64,000 nt of DNA from Paraburkholderia sp. IMGN_8 (GTDB lineage Bacteria > Pseudomonadota > Gammaproteobacteria > Burkholderiales > Burkholderiaceae). Every line of letters starts with the position of its first letter. Position 1 is the first letter of the stretch. Under the pieces are notes generated by a model. It made no database searches. It was not told where the DNA came from and saw nothing but the letters and a program-made list of their open reading frames with translations. Below, piece by piece: positions 1-8,933 of the stretch. The stretch spans positions 2,604,001 through 2,668,000 of the forward strand of contig NZ_CP150900.1 of the NCBI RefSeq assembly GCF_038050405.1, read 5' to 3'. Position numbers and translations under genes: made by a program.

Positions 1-3000
1 CGAGCATCGAGTGCGACATGTCGTCGAACTGGTACGGCACGCCGGTCCAATGATGCAGCGTACGCAGCAGCATCGCATTGAGCCAGATGAACCCGGTCAC
101 ACCGACCACCGCCTGCAACGGCACACGATATTCGCCGATCGGCACGCCAAGGCGGCTGATGCGCACGAGCCACAGCGCCGCCAGCGCGAAAATCACCGCC
201 TGCACCAGATCGAGCGGATTGAAGAGCGGCAGGCGCGCCCACGCGCCGCCGTCCTGGGTGAGGTTCGCAAAGAAGGTCCACACCCACATCACCAGCACGA
301 GCGGTGTCGACGCGATCGCGCACAGCCGCACGATGCTGTCGCGCCGCGCGAGCCATAGGCCGGCGAAAGCAAACGCGCTCCAGCCGACGAGGAACACCTG
401 CTGCAGATTGAACGACGCCAGCACTGCATCGACATCGTACGCGGCATGAAAATGATGGTGCAGCGTGCGCAGCAGCAACGCGTTGAACCACAGGAACAGC
501 GTGGCGAGCACGGCGTAGTCGAAAGCGCGCGGATGCCATGTCAGACCCAGCTCGCGCAGGCGCCGCAACCACACGGCGAAAGCGATGAACGCGAGTATCT
601 GCGCGACGTCGAGCGGATTCACGATCGGCAGCCAGAAAAGCGGTGCGGCGCTGCCGTCGCTGATAACGCTCGCGATACTCCACCCCCACAGCAAAGCCGC
701 GAGAGGCGCCGCGCCCCACACCTGATAAGCCTGCGTGTAGCGCGCAACCGGCCAGCGCAGACGGTGCCCGACGGCTGCCACCAACAGCAGCAGAATGCCG
801 AAACCATAGGCCCACGCGCTCCAGCTCCACGCTCCTTCGGGCACATACGCGCGCAAACCCCAGTAGCCTTCGAGCGCGAAGAGCACGCCGACCGCCCAGA
901 ACATCAGCGTATGCAGCGGTGCGAGCACGCGGTCGCCGACATCGCGCTGCTGACGCCACAACAACACGTAGGTGAATGCCGCAACGATCGCGCAAACCAG
1001 CCAGCCGTAGCCGCTAACCGGCGTTATGCTGTACATGAACAGGCTCGCCACCAGCAACGCGAGGGATGGCACCAGCGTCAGCGCCGGCCACTCGGCGAGC
1101 GGCCAGCTCAGCTTGCGGCGCGCGCCATGCGCAAGCCAGGCGGTCAGCGTGGCGAGCAGTGCGACGAACGCGTCCTCGAAGCGAGCGCTGTCATAGGAAA
1201 GATGGGCATGCGCATATTCGAAGATTTCGTGGATGCCGCCCAGAACCCACCACAGCAGCCCCCAGATTGCGGCGACAAGACCGATCTGCGGCATCCACGC
1301 GTGCCACGCGCTCGCTTCGCTGCGGCCATGCAGACGCCATCCCGTGAAAATAGCGGCGAGGGCAATCAGCGCCGTGGCGATATAGGCGCCATTCAGGACC
1401 GGCCAAACCTCCCTGTAATCGATCTGCAGTCCAGTGCCGGCGATAAACGCGCAGGCCGCGGCCAGTTGCATCAGCAAGCCGAAACCGAACGCGGTCAGAC
1501 GCCGCTGGCGCACGCCGAGCCAGGTGATCGCGGCGCCTTCGATGGCCCACGTGGCGCTCGTCGTCGGGCCGCTGAAAGCGAGCGGTACGGCCAGCGTCGC
1601 GAAAATCACAGCCAGCGCCAGCATGGCCTCGAACAGCATGCCCAGGCGCTCGCGGCGTCGCGCCAGCCAGGCCGCGATCGCGAGGTAGAACGCGGCCAGC
1701 GCCACCGCGCTCCACGCCAGACCGAACTCGGTGCTTTTCATCAATGCGGCTTGCAGGCCGATGGCGACCAACGGGGTGCCGAATACCAGCGTACCGTCGA
1801 CGTAATGCTTGAGCGCAAGCTCGCGGCGCACCGCGTACAGCAGCGCAATGCCGACGTACATCAGGAAGAACAGAATCAGGAACGGTTCGGTGCTGGAGAG
1901 CAGCTCGGGCCGGTAGGCCGTCATGCCCCACGCGGCGCCGATCGAAAACGTGAACACGAAACCGAGCAGATTCAGCGGACGCCACGCCTTGAACCACGCA
2001 ATCGCGAAGATGCCGGCGTTGAGCAGCGCGTAGTAGCTGAACAGCATCACGTGACTGCCGCCGCCGGTCGAGAGCAGCACCGGCGCGAGAAAACCACCCG
2101 CGCTGCCCATGAAGGCGAGCGAGGACGCATTCTGCCGCACCGCCAGAAACGCACTCAACGCGCAGATCGCGATCATCAGCGGCAGTGCCGCGCCGGCCGG
2201 CAGCAGATGATAGAGCCTGGTAGCGGCAAACACCGTCAGGTACAGCGCGCCGACGCCGCCGCCCTGCAAGATCAGCCCATATGCGCCACGGCGCTCGCCG
2301 ATGCGCCAACCGACGGCGAGCAACGCGGTCGCGGCAAGCGCGACGCCGGCAAGGCGGAATTCGATCGGCAACAGGCTGTTGTCGGCCGCGTACTTGAGCA
2401 GGAAGGCGATGCCGAAGAACAGCACGATGATGCCGACCCGCACCACCGTGTTGCCGCCGAACAGCCAGTCGCGACCGGCTTTGAAGAGGCGTTCGGCGAG
2501 ATCTGGCCCGCGCGGCGATGCAGGCGGTGTTTGGGGCAGCGGCGGCGGAGTCGGGATCGATGCCGACACGAGCGGCGCGACCGGCACAGCCGCAGCGGCG
2601 CCTGTCGACGCCGGCGGCGTGACTGCACCGACGCTCGCCGCAGGACTCACGGCCGCGGACTGCGCCGGCGCGACCTCCGCCGCGCGGCGCTGCTTCCGGA
2701 CCGTTGCAGGAGGCATCGCGTACGGACGCGGCACAGCCGCGGGCGGCCGCAGTTTGAACATCGGAGGTGGAGCGCTTGCTGCTTCGCCGACGGACGCGCC
2801 CGTGGCAGCGCCGCCGCGCAGTTGCAGGATTTCACCGCGCAGTACGACAATCTCCCGCTCGAGCCGCTCGACACGCGCGGCCAGTTCATTGGGCGGATTC
2901 CAGCTATCGGTCGCGGCCGGCTTAGCCGTGGGTTCGGTCGCCGCGTCGCGAGGCTTTTTCATCACCATGCGCGCAAGCGCAAAGCCGACGAGCGCACCCA

Positions 3001-3088
3001 CCACAGTACCGTTAGTGATCGAAAAGTCGTACGACAAGGCGATCCCGATACCGATCACCGCGCCGAACACCACGAATATCCAGCTCAT
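1..3088 (-). CDS. DUF2339 family multi-pass membrane protein, C-terminus beyond the left edge
   Basis: At least 1029 codons are present and the frame is open to base 1. The start is the ATG at 3086-3088, with AGAGGG a few bases upstream. The N-terminus (MSWIFVVFGAVIGIG) is one membrane segment. It is followed by a charged helix likely to coil (residues ~45-65), a Pro/Ala-rich linker of ~100 residues, and then a very long run of hydrophobic segments separated by short loops. The linker plus twenty or more helices is the DUF2339 architecture, usually about 900-1100 residues. These proteins sit in the inner membrane and have no established biochemical role. The gene stands alone: the 617 bp upstream hold no convincing gene. 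Family assignment is from overall architecture and sequence feel. Confidence 0.85.
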   Translation of the reverse strand, partial: MSWIFVVFGAVIGIGIALSYDFSITNGTVVGALVGFALARMVMKKPRDAATEPTAKPAATDSWNPPNELAARVERLEREIVVLRGEILQLRGGAATGASVGEAASAPPPMFKLRPPAAVPRPYAMPPATVRKQRRAAEVAPAQSAAVSPAASVGAVTPPASTGAAAAVPVAPLVSASIPTPPPLPQTPPASPRGPDLAERLFKAGRDWLFGGNTVVRVGIIVLFFGIAFLLKYAADNSLLPIEFRLAGVALAATALLAVGWRIGERRGAYGLILQGGGVGALYLTVFAATRLYHLLPAGAALPLMIAICALSAFLAVRQNASSLAFMGSAGGFLAPVLLSTGGGSHVMLFSYYALLNAGIFAIAWFKAWRPLNLLGFVFTFSIGAAWGMTAYRPELLSSTEPFLILFFLMYVGIALLYAVRRELALKHYVDGTLVFGTPLVAIGLQAALMKSTEFGLAWSAVALAAFYLAIAAWLARRRERLGMLFEAMLALAVIFATLAVPLAFSGPTTSATWAIEGAAITWLGVRQRRLTAFGFGLLMQLAAACAFIAGTGLQIDYREVWPVLNGAYIATALIALAAIFTGWRLHGRSEASAWHAWMPQIGLVAAIWGLLWWVLGGIHEIFEYAHAHLSYDSARFEDAFVALLATLTAWLAHGARRKLSWPLAEWPALTLVPSLALLVASLFMYSITPVSGYGWLVCAIVAAFTYVLLWRQQRDVGDRVLAPLHTLMFWAVGVLFALEGYWGLRAYVPEGAWSWSAWAYGFGILLLLVAAVGHRLRWPVARYTQAYQVWGAAPLAALLWGWSIASVISDGSAAPLFWLPIVNPLDVAQILAFIAFAVWLRRLRELGLTWHPRAFDYAVLATLFLWFNALLLRTLHHHFHAAYDVDAVLASFNLQQVFLVGWSAFAFAGLWLARRDSIVRLCAIASTPLVLVMWVWTFFANLTQDGGAWARLPLFNPLDLVQAVIFALAALWLVRISRLGVPIGEYRVPLQAVVGVTGFIWLNAMLLRTLHHWTGVPYQFDDMSHSML

Positions 3089-3705
3089 CGCATCCCTCTT
3101 ATAGTCTTCTATCGAGATCCGTTTAGTCGCACGGATTAATGCGCCAATATTGCGCTAACAATACGGCGAAAATCGGCGCGCAGAATACCATGTTATCCGA
3201 GCGATCGAACCCTCCGGCAAACGAAATCGAATAACGGCAGATATCCGGCGATGCATCGTTGTTTTTTACTGTCAGATAATTGCCGATATCCGCACGGTTT
3301 CTCCACGCACGCACAGGGATAGGGAAGCCTTGCTTGCGCGGGCGCGTTAGCCGGTACGCTACGCATACCGTCGCCATAGACATCAGACCGGGAAAAGCGA
3401 ACGCTTAATTAGAAAGTCCGCGCCGAGCGCGATGCGGAGATAAGTGACCGCGCAATATCACCTGAAGAGGATATCGTCTGATCCTTGGCGCTACCCATTT
3501 GCGGCTTAACCTATCGGCAGCGAATTATTAATTGGCCGGATGAGCATTGCAGCAGGGATTAAATGCGGTGAAAACCGTTGCCGCGCGAGCGCGGCAAGCA
3601 ATCCGACACGCGACTGCCCGCGCTGCAACAGCACCAACCATGTCAAAATTCGGGATCGGCCACCGAGCCTTCAATCTCCCACATTTCATCCAAGGAAGCT
3701 TTTCA
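3089..3705. other. Intergenic stretch without a supported gene
   Basis: This 617 bp region is more A+T-rich than its neighbours. It separates the minus-strand DUF2339 gene from a plus-strand small gene. An 86-codon minus-strand frame (3123-3383) has no recognisable domain and no convincing ribosome site, so I leave it out. I see no tRNA, clear hairpin or repeat here. Promoters for the two divergent genes should lie in it, but I cannot place them confidently. Confidence 0.5.
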
Positions 3706-3987
3706 GTGGACATCAACAAACAGGTCGCGGCCCTCACCGCTTCGGAACTCCAGACCGCCGGTGCGAGCCAGGCGACGGCGATTGCGGTCAGCGTGCTGCT
3801 GCGCCATCTGCGCTCGCCTGAACTGGCAAAATTGCTGTCATCGGCATTCGAGAACCACCAGGCGGTCATGCTGCAAACGCCTTGGCCCGATCAGATGCTG
3901 CAAGCGTTCGAGTCGACCCGCCGCTTTCTCGAGGGCGCTACGCAAGCCGAGTTGCCCGGTACGCCCCCTCAAGCGCCGAGCGCCTGA
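3706..3987 (+). CDS. Small conserved-type protein of unknown function
   Basis: A 93-residue soluble protein. I chose the GTG at 3706 because AAGGAAG lies about 8 bases upstream; the frame is open further upstream, but the extension is Arg/Ala-rich and looks non-coding. The body (VDINKQVAALTASELQ) is predicted mostly helical, with Leu-rich amphipathic stretches (VLLRHLRSPELAKLLSSAF) and a low-complexity Pro/Ala tail. There is no signal peptide or membrane segment. I do not recognise the family. Codon use is typical of the window, which supports a real gene. It is followed by the tRNA-Leu terminator on the opposite strand. Confidence 0.6.
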   Translation: MDINKQVAALTASELQTAGASQATAIAVSVLLRHLRSPELAKLLSSAFENHQAVMLQTPWPDQMLQAFESTRRFLEGATQAELPGTPPQAPSA

Positions 3988-4027
3988 GCACTGTCGAGCC
4001 CGGGACACCCCGGGCACACAACGCGCC

Positions 4028-4068
4028 AAAAACAAAAAACCCCGTCAGTCCCAAGACTTAACGGGGTT
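4028..4068 (-). terminator. Rho-independent terminator downstream of tRNA-Leu
   Basis: On the minus strand, AACCCCGT pairs with ACGGGGTT (plus coordinates 4061-4068 with 4038-4045), followed by a T-rich tract interrupted by one G. It lies 15 bp beyond the tRNA 3' end, so it probably ends that transcript. Confidence 0.75.
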
Positions 4069-4082
4069 CTCTGCTACATGAA

Positions 4083-4169
4083 TGGTGCGAGGGAGGGGAC
4101 TCGAACCCCTACACCATTGCTGGCGTCAGGACCTAAACCTGGTGCGTCTACCAATTTCGCCACCCTCGC
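4083..4169 (-). tRNA. tRNA-Leu (anticodon UAG)
   Basis: An 87-nt cloverleaf including an encoded CCA (4083-4085). The acceptor strand GCGAGGG (from 4169) pairs with CCCTCGC. The D-arm region is GGCGAAATTGGTAGACGC and the T-arm is GGGGTTCGAGTCCCC. The long variable arm is typical of class II tRNAs. The anticodon loop TTTAGGT places UAG at 4135-4133. The outermost anticodon-stem pair appears to be a C-A mismatch. It reads CUN leucine codons. It is followed at once by a terminator on the same strand, so it looks monocistronic. Confidence 0.95.
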
Positions 4170-4309
4170 AGCCGGGCAAGACGCCGTGCGTCCCACCCGA
4201 TGTCCTGCATGCCCGCGGCCGCGTCAAAAACGTGCGTCCGAAAGCGTAAGCGCGAGATTCTAACCGATTGATTCGCGCTTGTCTGCATCTGTCTGAAGGG
4301 CGTCGATGC

Positions 4310-4315
4310 TACAAT
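4310..4315 (+). promoter_or_regulatory. Candidate -10 box for the synthase-like gene
   Basis: TACAAT within GATGCTACAATTTTT lies ~65 bp upstream of the GTG at 4378. It overlaps an alternative ATG (4306), which argues that the GTG is the real start. No good -35 hexamer is visible at standard spacing. Confidence 0.4.
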
Positions 4316-4377
4316 TTTTGGCTAGACGCACGCATGCCGTGCCCCTCTTCGCGTGCCCTTCCCCACATTCCAATCCA

Positions 4378-5202
4378 GTGAATTTCGACGAATATTGCCA
4401 GCAGAAAGCGGCGCCGCCCGGATCGAGCACTTACTATGCGCTTCGGCAGGCGCCCACAGCAAGCCAGCCGCTCTTGACCGCGTTGTTCGCGCTGCGCCGC
4501 GAGTTCGAGGAAACCGTTCAGGAGATCAGCGATCCCGCCATCGGCCGGACCAAACTCGCGTGGTGGCAAAACGAGATCGCCTCACTGGCTTCGGGTGCGC
4601 CGTCGCATCCGGTTTCAAAAGCGCTGGCGGCTTATCTGCCCGATACGAAGGCCGAGTTTCCGGCGTTGCAGGCATTGCTCGCCGGTTTTGAAATGGACCT
4701 CGACCAGGCGCGTTATCTCGACTACCCGAATCTGCGGCGCTATCTGCAAGGCGTCGGCGGCACGTTCGCGTCTCTGGTGGCGCGCGCGACGGCAAGGGAC
4801 ACGGCGCAGGCGGCGAACTGGTCCGCACCGCTCGGCGAGGCCCTGCTGCTTGCGCAGTTCGTCGTCGAAACCGGCAACGATGCGCGGCACGGCCGCATCT
4901 ATATTCCGATCGACGAAATGCAGCGCTTTAACGTCACGGCTGCCGATCTGATCAATCGCAAGTACAGCGACGCCTTTACGGCGTTGATGCGCTTCGAGAC
5001 AAAGCGCGCCCGCGATGCGTTGCACGCGGCTCTCGCCGCGCTGCCCGCCAAAGAGCGCCGCGCACAGCGCACCTTGGCCGCGCAGACGGCGCTGGCGTTG
5101 GCGCTGCTGGATGAAATCGAACGCGACGGCTTTCACGTGCTGCATCAGCGCATCGCGTTGACGCCGATTCGCAAGCTGTGGATTGCGTGGCGCGCCAGGT
5201 AA
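4378..5202 (+). CDS. Squalene/phytoene synthase-like protein with degenerate active site
   Basis: A 274-residue all-helical protein of the trans-isoprenyl diphosphate head-to-head synthase fold (VNFDEYCQQKAAPPGSSTYY, then LTALFALRREFEETVQE). The start is taken at GTG 4378; an in-frame ATG at 4306 would add 24 residues, but it overlaps a promoter-like TACAAT. In active family members the two Asp-rich motifs resemble DDxxD and RDxxED. Here the first reads EETVQE and the second VETGND before ARHGRIYIP, so several Mg-binding acids are replaced. That pattern recalls non-enzymatic relatives such as the NDUFAF6 group. No other hopanoid or carotenoid gene is nearby, unlike a true hpnCDE cluster. Fold membership is fairly sure; catalysis is doubtful. 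Confidence 0.75.
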   Translation: MNFDEYCQQKAAPPGSSTYYALRQAPTASQPLLTALFALRREFEETVQEISDPAIGRTKLAWWQNEIASLASGAPSHPVSKALAAYLPDTKAEFPALQALLAGFEMDLDQARYLDYPNLRRYLQGVGGTFASLVARATARDTAQAANWSAPLGEALLLAQFVVETGNDARHGRIYIPIDEMQRFNVTAADLINRKYSDAFTALMRFETKRARDALHAALAALPAKERRAQRTLAAQTALALALLDEIERDGFHVLHQRIALTPIRKLWIAWRAR

Positions 5203-5243
5203 GCGAGCGGGGTCATCCTCACCGCTTCGCTCACTGGCCCATA

Positions 5244-6488
5244 TCAAACGCGCAGCAAAGGTAGCGGCTCGAACCGCTGCTGCAAGATCGTGGACGCGTC
5301 CAACCCCCACCACGGTCCAAGCACGGTGGCGTAGAGCTGCCGGAAATCGACGCCGACCGGCAGATTGCCGTTGCCGTCGAGGCGCGCGAGCACCGGCGGC
5401 ACGCCATACAATCCGCCTCGCACGCGGCCGCCCATCACGAAGTGCGGTGCAACGGTGCCATGATCGGTGCCGTTGCTTTGATTCTCGCGCGGGCGCCGGC
5501 CGAACTCGGCATAGGTCATCACCAGCGTATCGTCCCAGCGGCCAAGCTCTAGCAGCGCGGACTTCATCGACGCGAAACCTTCCGCCAACTGCTTGAGTAG
5601 CGCCGCCTGCTGGCCGGGCTGGTTCTGGTGCGTATCGAAACCGTTCAGCGTCAACCGGATCACCGCGACGCCCTGCCCGCTGCGCGGCTGTCCTTGCGGA
5701 GCGTCCCGCAAGGGGACTTCCTTCGGGGAGTCGCCGGCGGCGAGCACCTGCATCGCGGTCTTGATCGAAGCGCCAAATGCTCCGCCGGGAAATACCGTCT
5801 TCAACTGCGCCTGGCCTTGCGTGGGACGCAGACGATCGGCCGCCTTCACGATGTCGTTCTCGACGTCGAGAATGTGCGCCAACTCGGGATTGCGCTCGTG
5901 AAGCGACACCGGCGTGGCGAGACGCGAGGCCTTGACGAACTGAGCGGGATTGACCAGCGCGATCGCGCGTGCGCCGTTCGCGAGCGGTCCCATTTCGGCA
6001 CTGCCGATCACCACGCCATCCGCGACAAAGCCGGGTGGAACCGGCGCCTGCGCGAACGCACGCGTGAGCCAGCCCTCGCGCAGATATTGATCCGAACGCG
6101 ATGCGGTGTCCCAGATCTCGATCGAGCGGAAATGCGACAGGTTCGGCTGTGCGTAACTGACGCCCTGCACGATCGCCAGTTGCTGGCTCTGCCAGAGCGG
6201 CATCAATGGCTGCAACGATGGATGCAACGCAGTCCGATCATCGAGTTGAATCGCCTGCTCGCGTTTGATGCCGATGCTCTTGCGCAACTGATGGTAAGTT
6301 GGATCGGCAAACGGAATCACGGTATTCAAACCGTCGTTGCCGCCCTTCAACTCGACGAGGATCAGCAGATTGCCGTAGCCGCGCTTCATTGGCGCGCCAG
6401 GCGCCGTTGCTTGTGCGCCGAACGCGCGCGGCAACCAGAGCGTCGCGCTCGCGGCCGCGCCCATCGAGAGAAAGCTGCGTCGTTTCAT
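5244..6488 (-). CDS. DUF1501 family exported protein
   Basis: A 414-residue protein starting MKRRSFLSMGAAASATLWLP, a twin-arginine-type signal ending near AFGA; GAGGTG precedes the ATG. The body has DUF1501 hallmarks: LVELKGGNDGLNTVIP near the N-terminus, LHPSLQPL, NLSHFRSIEIWDTA, and VMTYAEFGRR with TDHGTVAPHFVMG towards the C-terminus. DUF1501 belongs to the alkaline-phosphatase/sulfatase-like superfamily, and substrates are unknown. It lies 80 bp downstream of the DUF1800 gene, an association common across bacteria, and the two are probably co-transcribed. A short dispersed repeat is inserted in frame (5703-5730), encoding SPKEVPLRD in a likely surface loop. Confidence 0.88.
   Translation of the reverse strand: MKRRSFLSMGAAASATLWLPRAFGAQATAPGAPMKRGYGNLLILVELKGGNDGLNTVIPFADPTYHQLRKSIGIKREQAIQLDDRTALHPSLQPLMPLWQSQQLAIVQGVSYAQPNLSHFRSIEIWDTASRSDQYLREGWLTRAFAQAPVPPGFVADGVVIGSAEMGPLANGARAIALVNPAQFVKASRLATPVSLHERNPELAHILDVENDIVKAADRLRPTQGQAQLKTVFPGGAFGASIKTAMQVLAAGDSPKEVPLRDAPQGQPRSGQGVAVIRLTLNGFDTHQNQPGQQAALLKQLAEGFASMKSALLELGRWDDTLVMTYAEFGRRPRENQSNGTDHGTVAPHFVMGGRVRGGLYGVPPVLARLDGNGNLPVGVDFRQLYATVLGPWWGLDASTILQQRFEPLPLLRV
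5703..5730 (-). repeat. Dispersed ~30 bp repeat, copy 1, inside the DUF1501 gene
   Basis: On the minus strand it reads CCCCGAAGGAAGTCCCC and continues TTGCGGGAC. It matches copies near 19427, 39031 and 57940. The core GTCCC-N-GGGAC is palindromic. Here it is translated in frame as PKEVPLRD. Confidence 0.75.
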
Positions 6489-6568
6489 CCTGCACCTCGT
6501 TCGCTTGTCAGGGCGCGCGTCACGCCTAAGTCGATGGCCATGTCATTTCAACTGCGCAATTGAGTTGC

Positions 6569-8194
6569 TCATTTGAGTTGATACGCCGGGTCCATCAGCA
6601 ACGCTTCCAGATAGGCGCTGGCGGTCGAATCCGTTTCGATTGCATCGACCGGCGCTAGCGGCAAGACAGCATGCTGCAACTGAAGCTCCGCCGACAACCC
6701 GGGCTTCGCCGCCGGCGTGGTGTTGTAATGCGTCAGCCACGTGTCGATGTCAAATCGTACGCCGCCCTGGCCGACGCGCGCCACTGCCCGCTGCATCGGC
6801 GCATTCGTCTGGACGCCGCCCGACGCACCGCTCATCGCGTCCATCGCGTTCTTCGTGCGCCGCGGACCTGCAGCCTCGGTCGCGCGAAACAACTGCTCGA
6901 CGAATTGCTTGCGCGCGAGCAACGTCGAACTGTTGATCCAGTTCGTGCCGCCCGGCCACCCTTTGACGTTCGGCGGATAGAACAGGTTCTCGCCGAGCGT
7001 GCGAATCTGCGCGGCGAACGGTGCGGTGTTGTCGTAACCGATATCGAACGCACGCAATGTCCCGACCACGAATTCCACCGGCGATTTCACGAGCACGCCG
7101 CGATCGTCGTCGTCCCAGAATGCGTCGCTCAGGAAGAGGCCGCGCAGCGCCACCTTGATGTCGTAGTGACTTGCGCGAAACTGCGCGGCGATCGGCGCGA
7201 TGCGAGCCTGGTCGGGCGTGTCGGAGACGAACTCGCGCCAGAGTTTGCTTGTGACGAAGGTGGCGGTTTCCGGTCGCGCGAGCAGGATGTCGAGCACCTG
7301 ATCGCCGTCGAACGGACCGCTTCGACCGAGCACGGTCTTGTTGCCGTCGTCGTGCTGGTTGGGGCGCCATACGTATGCCTCGGTGTCGGGATCGAGACTC
7401 CAGCCTGTGTAGGCACGCGCGGCTTCCGATACGTCTTGCTGCGTGTAGTGCCCTTCGCCGAGCGTGAACAGTTCCATCACCTCCCGCGCGAAGTTTTCGT
7501 TGGGCTTGCCTTTGCGACTGTTCTCGCCATCGAGGTAGTGCAGCATCGCCGGGTCTTTCGCGACGTCGTGCAACAGCTCGCCGAAATTGCCGAGCGCGTC
7601 GCGGCGCAACAGGATGTTCTGCTGCGCCATTTGCTGCGGATACTGGACTTTGTCCTGACCCGACGTGAAATGGTTGTGCCAGAAGAGCGTCATCCGCTCG
7701 GTCAGCGGCGACGGTGTGCTCGCCATCTCACGCACCCACCACGCACGCAATATTTCGTAACGCTCGCCGCGCAAACGCTGTTCGTCGCGGCGCTGGTCGG
7801 CTGTCCATGCCTTGCGTGTTTCGCGTGTCGGGATCGGTTCGAGCACCCACGCGGGCATCGGCGTGATGGCTTCGGTCCGGGTTGCCGCCAGCACTTTGTC
7901 GACTGCCTGCTCTCGTGTCAGTCCGACGTATTGCGCGAGCTCGGCATTATCCGGCGCGAAACCTACGCGCGTGAGGAAGAAACGCGCGTCATCGGCGTCG
8001 AGGAAGTCCTGCTCGGATGGGGAGGCTGCGGGGGCGGCCGCTTGCGGGTGATGCTTCAGACGCGGCGCATGAGACACACCTTGCTGCACGGCAAACGCAG
8101 GCAAACTGTACGTAACCGCCGTGCACGCCACCGCCGCTACGATGGCAGCGACCGCCGGCCATCGCGCAAGATTACCGTCTGTCAGCAATTTCAT
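6569..8194 (-). CDS. DUF1800 family exported protein
   Basis: A 541-residue protein with an N-terminal signal-like hydrophobic segment (AAIVAAVACTAVTYSLPAFA). A short variable linker leads to the DUF1800 body: DARFFLTRVGFAPDNAEL, then MTLFWHNHFTSGQDKVQYP, ENFAREVMELFTLGEGHYT and FYPPNVKGWPGG. These are characteristic of the family, whose function is unknown. It precedes the DUF1501 gene on the same strand, which fits an exported two-protein system acting in the periplasm or at the cell surface. The signal looks Sec-type, whereas the partner's is Tat-type. Length is within the family range. Confidence 0.88.
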   Translation of the reverse strand: MKLLTDGNLARWPAVAAIVAAVACTAVTYSLPAFAVQQGVSHAPRLKHHPQAAAPAASPSEQDFLDADDARFFLTRVGFAPDNAELAQYVGLTREQAVDKVLAATRTEAITPMPAWVLEPIPTRETRKAWTADQRRDEQRLRGERYEILRAWWVREMASTPSPLTERMTLFWHNHFTSGQDKVQYPQQMAQQNILLRRDALGNFGELLHDVAKDPAMLHYLDGENSRKGKPNENFAREVMELFTLGEGHYTQQDVSEAARAYTGWSLDPDTEAYVWRPNQHDDGNKTVLGRSGPFDGDQVLDILLARPETATFVTSKLWREFVSDTPDQARIAPIAAQFRASHYDIKVALRGLFLSDAFWDDDDRGVLVKSPVEFVVGTLRAFDIGYDNTAPFAAQIRTLGENLFYPPNVKGWPGGTNWINSSTLLARKQFVEQLFRATEAAGPRRTKNAMDAMSGASGGVQTNAPMQRAVARVGQGGVRFDIDTWLTHYNTTPAAKPGLSAELQLQHAVLPLAPVDAIETDSTASAYLEALLMDPAYQLK

Positions 8195-8369
8195 CGTCGA
8201 TCATCCAGGTTGGCGGGACGTCATGGAAAGGCATCCGCACATTCAATGCGCTATGCCCTCTGGCGACTCAACGGCAGATTGGACGGGAAAGTTGACGGGG
8301 GAAGTGCAACGAAATCTTTCACATGCTGAGAACGCGCAATCGACGCGCCGCGCTCAGGCACGGCAAAAG

Positions 8370-8696
8370 CTACCGCTTATAGAGTTCGCGGACAGCGTCT
8401 TCGATGTGCTGACGTAACAGACGCCGTTCGTCGGGCGTCATATGGCCATCACGACGACGTTGATCCAGATCCGGGGGAACTGCGGTGCGCAACATGGCGT
8501 CTGATGCAGGGCGGTCGGTGTTCAGGTTGTGGCGATTGGCTTTGCCATTGCCTGATCGGGGCGCACGCTCGCTCGCAGCTCTGTCGGCGGAAGGCTGGGC
8601 GTGGGCAAGCGTTGGTCCCAGTGTGCCTGCAAGCGTACCGGCAGCCGCCAGTGCAATCACGCTTAGGCGCACATTCGGCCAAACCCCTCCCTTCAT
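8370..8696 (-). CDS. Small secreted protein of unknown function
   Basis: 108 residues. The ATG at 8696 is chosen because GAAGGGA lies 6 bases upstream; an ATG 24 bases further up lacks a ribosome site. Residues ~8-34 form a signal peptide ending in AHA. The mature part is polar and disordered, then ends in a helix (HMTPDERRLLRQHIEDAVRE). I recognise this 'M(S/T)PDER..LR..I.dA.relY' ending as recurrent in small exported proteins of Burkholderiales, but no function is known to me. It is on the same strand as, and upstream of, the DUF1800-DUF1501 pair, with a 175 bp gap, so co-transcription is uncertain. Confidence 0.7.
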   Translation of the reverse strand: MKGGVWPNVRLSVIALAAAGTLAGTLGPTLAHAQPSADRAASERAPRSGNGKANRHNLNTDRPASDAMLRTAVPPDLDQRRRDGHMTPDERRLLRQHIEDAVRELYKR

Positions 8697-8933
8697 GTTG
8701 TTCCCTTCGTGGCGCGGCAACCGGCTACCTCAAATGCGTATACAAACCCCGGTAACGAGCCGGGTACGAGAGTTTTGTCGAGTGAAGTATCCACCGAACA
8801 GCCGCATTCAGTAAAGCAGTCTACCTGTGCATGCTTTACGTCGTGCCACAGTGCGGGTAAATTTTGTAACTGACTGTAACCCGATAAATGGTGCAACCGC
8901 GCACCCCTTTCTAATCGCGCTAAGATGCCGACC

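Noticed and set aside
446..3139. An 897-codon open frame on the plus strand across the DUF2339 gene
   Set aside because: Rich in Arg/Gln/His with no domain; it is the antisense shadow of a membrane protein whose own frame has clear helices and a ribosome site.
3123..3383. An 86-codon minus-strand frame upstream of the DUF2339 gene
   Set aside because: No domain, no good ribosome site, and base composition unlike coding DNA of this genome.
6671..8329. A 552-codon plus-strand frame antisense to the DUF1800 gene
   Set aside because: Composition typical of reverse-strand frames in G+C-rich DNA; DUF1800 motifs are intact on the minus strand.
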